From Rhodoferax sp. (GTDB taxonomy: Bacteria; Pseudomonadota; Gammaproteobacteria; Burkholderiales; Burkholderiaceae_C), in the NCBI GenBank assembly GCA_028292305.1, contig JAQGMQ010000006.1, forward strand, positions 1 to 9,018: 9,018 bases of DNA, given 5' to 3'. The notes under the pieces were generated by a model that did not search any database, was not told where the DNA came from, and worked only from the letters and a program-made list of their open reading frames with translations. The number at the start of each line of letters is the position of its first letter. The first letter of the stretch is position 1. Shown here piece by piece: positions 4,959 to 9,018 of this stretch. A program made the position numbers and the translations under genes.

Positions 4959-5762
4959 ATGGCAACGCCTCCAGACACGGTGCCGAACACCGCGTCACCG
5001 ACCGTGCCCCCGATCGCCGAGCTGCAAGCCCCGGCGACCTGGCGCACGGTCGATTTCATTTCCGACCTGCATCTGCATGCATCCGAGCCCGAGACGTTTG
5101 CAGCGTGGCAGCGGTACCTGCAGACCACGCCGGCCGACGCCGTGTTCATGCTCGGCGACCTGTTCGAAGTCTGGGTCGGCGACGACGCGGCCGACGTGCC
5201 GGGTTTCGAGGCCGATTGCCTGGACGTGCTGCGCCGCGCCTCGGAGCGGGCCGCCCTGTTCTTTCTGCACGGCAACCGCGATTTCCTGGTCGGCCCACGC
5301 AGCATGGCCGCCAGCCACGTGACCTTGCTCGACGACCCGGTGGCGCTTGAAGTCCACGGCCGGCGCTGGCTGCTGAGCCATGGCGACGCCCTGTGCCTGG
5401 ACGATGTCGACTACCAGAAGTTTCGCCTGCAGGTGCGCAGTGCAGCCTGGCAGCAGCAAGTGTTGGCGCAGCCGCTGGCCGCGCGCCAACAGCTGGCGCG
5501 CAACCTGCGCGGCCAGAGCGAAGCGCGCAAACGCAGCGAGGTGACCTACGCCGATGTCGACACCGCCGCCGCACGCGACTGGCTGCGGGCTGCGAACGCC
5601 ACCACACTGATCCACGGCCACACCCACCGGCCTGGTCAGCACGATCTGGGCGACGGCTTCGCGCGCACGGTGCTCAGCGACTGGGACCTGGCCGCAACGC
5701 CGCCACGCGCCGAAGTGCTGCGCCTGGAGGCCTCCGGCGTGCAGCGGCTGGGCCTGGCATAG
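4959..5762 (+). CDS. lpxH: UDP-2,3-diacylglucosamine diphosphatase
   Basis: LpxH hydrolyses UDP-2,3-diacylglucosamine to lipid X and UMP at the inner face of the cytoplasmic membrane, a step of lipid A synthesis. The 267-residue protein has the full calcineurin-like metal site: D36 and H38 in SDLHL, D67 in MLGDLFE, N106 in HGNRD, H141 in LSHGD, and H219 and H221 in IHGHTHRP. These correspond to the metal ligands known in E. coli and Haemophilus LpxH. Between H141 and H219 lies the basic helical cap region expected for lipid binding. It exceeds E. coli LpxH (240) through about 28 extra N-terminal residues rich in Pro and Thr. The ATG at 4959 is chosen; GGAG at 4944-4947 is 11 nt upstream, a little far. 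An in-frame GTG at 4947 overlaps that site and is less likely. The gene sits between ppiB (24 nt) and mtfA (4 nt), probably in one operon. Confidence 0.96.
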   Translation: MATPPDTVPNTASPTVPPIAELQAPATWRTVDFISDLHLHASEPETFAAWQRYLQTTPADAVFMLGDLFEVWVGDDAADVPGFEADCLDVLRRASERAALFFLHGNRDFLVGPRSMAASHVTLLDDPVALEVHGRRWLLSHGDALCLDDVDYQKFRLQVRSAAWQQQVLAQPLAARQQLARNLRGQSEARKRSEVTYADVDTAAARDWLRAANATTLIHGHTHRPGQHDLGDGFARTVLSDWDLAATPPRAEVLRLEASGVQRLGLA

Positions 5763-5766
5763 CGCG

Positions 5767-6633
5767 ATGTGGTCCTGGCTCAAGGCGCTGGCGAGCGCGC
5801 CCCTGAGGCGCAGCCCGGCGCCGATCCCTGACGACCTGTGGCAGGGGCTGCTGGCGCAATTGCCGTTCATCGCCGCCCTCTCGGCCGATGAACAGCGCAC
5901 CCTGCGCGCGCTGGCCGCGGGCTTTCTGGCCGACAAGGAATTCCATGGCGCGGGCGGACTGGCCATCACCGATGCAATGGCCGTGTCGATCGCGGCACAG
6001 GCCTGCCTGCCGCTGCTGCATCTGCCGCCACCACATGCGGGGCCGCGTGCCCAGGTGCTCGACTGGTACGCCGATTTCGTCGGCATCGTGGTGCATGCCG
6101 GTGAAGTGGTGGCGCGGCGCGAGGCGGTGGATGAAACCACGGGCGTGGTCCACCACTACGACGAAGTGTTGACCGGCGAGGCCATGCACGGCGGCCCGGT
6201 GATGCTCAGCTGGGACGAGGTGGCCCGTGCCGGCGACGCCATGGCCGATGGCACCAACGTCGTCGTCCACGAGTTCATCCACAAGATCGCCATGCAGGGC
6301 GGCATGCTGGGCGGCATGCTGGGTGCCCTGCCGGAGGATGCCCCTGGCGACTGCCCGCCGCTGCCCGCGGGCTTCATGGGCAGCACCTCGGCACGTGCCG
6401 CGGTGGACGCCTGGTTCGCCGCCCTGCTGCCGGCCTACGAGGCCTTCCGCGAGAAGGTCATCATCGCCGAGCGCTTCAGCGGCGCGCCGACCTGGCTCGA
6501 CCCTTACGGCGCGGAGTCGATCGACGAATTTTTTCCCGTGGCCTGCGAGGCTTATTTCGTGAACCGCGCGCGCTTCGCGCAAGAGTTTCCTGCGCTGATG
6601 CCGTTGTTCGACGGGTTCTTCAGACAGCGTTGA
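5767..6633 (+). CDS. mtfA: MtfA-like zinc-dependent peptidase (family M90)
   Basis: The 288-residue protein resembles MtfA, which in E. coli binds the repressor Mlc and has aminopeptidase activity. The metal motif HEFIH is at residues 168-172, with E169 as the catalytic base. The third zinc ligand should be a glutamate in the segment DEFFPVACEAYF at 253-264. GPVMLSWDEV at 143-152 and YADFVGIVV at 101-109 are also typical of the family. No signal peptide or membrane segment is visible, so a cytosolic location is expected. The ATG at 5767 lies 4 nt after the lpxH stop without a clear ribosome site of its own, which points to translational coupling. The Mlc link is established for enteric bacteria only; glucose PTS and Mlc are commonly lacking in this lineage, so the target here is open. 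The name mtfA is by family resemblance. Its 3' end converges on the next gene with 30 nt between stop codons. Confidence 0.88.
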   Translation: MWSWLKALASAPLRRSPAPIPDDLWQGLLAQLPFIAALSADEQRTLRALAAGFLADKEFHGAGGLAITDAMAVSIAAQACLPLLHLPPPHAGPRAQVLDWYADFVGIVVHAGEVVARREAVDETTGVVHHYDEVLTGEAMHGGPVMLSWDEVARAGDAMADGTNVVVHEFIHKIAMQGGMLGGMLGALPEDAPGDCPPLPAGFMGSTSARAAVDAWFAALLPAYEAFREKVIIAERFSGAPTWLDPYGAESIDEFFPVACEAYFVNRARFAQEFPALMPLFDGFFRQR

Positions 6634-6663
6634 GGCACACCACGCTCCAGCGGGCTCCCACCT

Positions 6664-6966
6664 TCAGATGAGAATCTCGAAGCGGGCTTCGTCCATGTAG
6701 CGGTTGGGGCCGAAGGCCGCCGTGATGGCGGCGGATTCAGCGGTCTGCCATTGGGTGAGGATCTCGCGCTCGGCGTCCGACAGAGCGTCCGACGCCGGGT
6801 CGTCACCGTACACGCCGACGATGCGCAGATACGCCGCGTACATGGGCGCCACCAGCGCGGCATCGCCCAATGATTCTTCCAGCGCGTGGCGGAAACGCTT
6901 TTCGGCGTCGCGCCGCTGTTGGTCGCTGATGTCGTCTCCGGCTTCGAGCCGCAAGTGGTAGGTCAT
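6664..6966 (-). CDS. Small conserved-looking protein of unknown function
   Basis: I do not recognise this 100-residue protein. It is acidic, with no signal peptide, membrane segment or cysteine. The first third is charged (GDDISDQQRRDAEKRFRHALEE is split here by its helix start near residue 13) and looks helical. The middle has MYAAYLRIVGVYGDDP around 42-57, and the tail has a short FGPNRYMDEARFEI-type segment around 85-98. High GC in third codon positions fits a real gene, and no other gene competes for this interval. The ATG at 6964-6966 has no evident Shine-Dalgarno sequence. It lies 48 nt after the stop of the hybrid kinase on the same strand, so it may be cotranscribed with it. Its end faces mtfA with a 30-nt gap, in which I see no terminator. 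Function cannot be given. Confidence 0.72.
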   Translation of the reverse strand: MTYHLRLEAGDDISDQQRRDAEKRFRHALEESLGDAALVAPMYAAYLRIVGVYGDDPASDALSDAEREILTQWQTAESAAITAAFGPNRYMDEARFEILI

Positions 6967-7014
6967 GGTTGGGATGATGTCATGCGGCGCGGTGGCCGGG
7001 AGGCGCGCAGGGTT

Positions 7015-9018
<2,004 letters not shown>

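Noticed and set aside
4995..6140. Minus-strand open frame of 381 codons opposite lpxH and mtfA
   Set aside because: It spans two well-supported genes on the other strand and shows no protein family features.
6634..6663. Terminator between the convergent mtfA and the unknown gene
   Set aside because: I looked for a stem-loop in the 30-nt gap on both strands and found no convincing one with a T-run.

Overview
The window is a GC-rich, gene-dense stretch of bacterial chromosome. It most likely comes from a betaproteobacterium of the order Burkholderiales, probably Comamonadaceae (Variovorax/Acidovorax-like). That placement rests on remembered protein similarity and on the gene order cysS - DNA glycosylase - accA facing TPR - ppiA - ppiB - lpxH, because no database search was possible. 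I see no mobile element, CRISPR array, tRNA or rRNA gene, and no gene whose codon use stands out as foreign.

Layout. Positions 1-2638 hold a minus-strand block read cysS -> 3-methyladenine DNA glycosylase -> accA. The accA gene is cut by the left edge. Gaps are 45 and about 64 nt, and each contains a GC-rich inverted repeat without a T-run. Positions 2639-2927 are the divergent intergenic region. It carries a good plus-strand -10 element (TACAAT), a weaker opposing -10-like element, and an imperfect hairpin in the predicted leader of the next gene. Positions 2928-3560 encode a secreted TPR protein, which ends at a convincing intrinsic terminator. Positions 3740-6633 hold a tight plus-strand block: periplasmic cyclophilin, cytoplasmic cyclophilin (1 nt apart), lpxH, and an MtfA-like zinc peptidase (4 nt after lpxH). 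Positions 6664-9018 are read from the minus strand, converging on mtfA. They hold the C-terminal two-thirds or so of a hybrid histidine kinase (HATPase, REC, REC, HPt; cut by the right edge) followed by a 100-residue protein of unknown function.

How the genes work together. The minus-strand block on the left is housekeeping: cysteine charging of tRNA, alkylation repair, and the first committed step of fatty acid synthesis. The plus-strand block leans towards the cell envelope: exported TPR and prolyl isomerase proteins, and lipid A synthesis by LpxH. The right-hand genes are an independent signalling unit.

I do not find a clear undescribed multi-gene system here. The points most worth a second look are modest: a structured leader before the TPR gene, a tandem cyclophilin pair with a near-identical 47-bp block and an unusual insertion in one copy, an MtfA-like peptidase coupled to lpxH, an accA start that may be TTG, and the small unknown gene downstream of the hybrid kinase.
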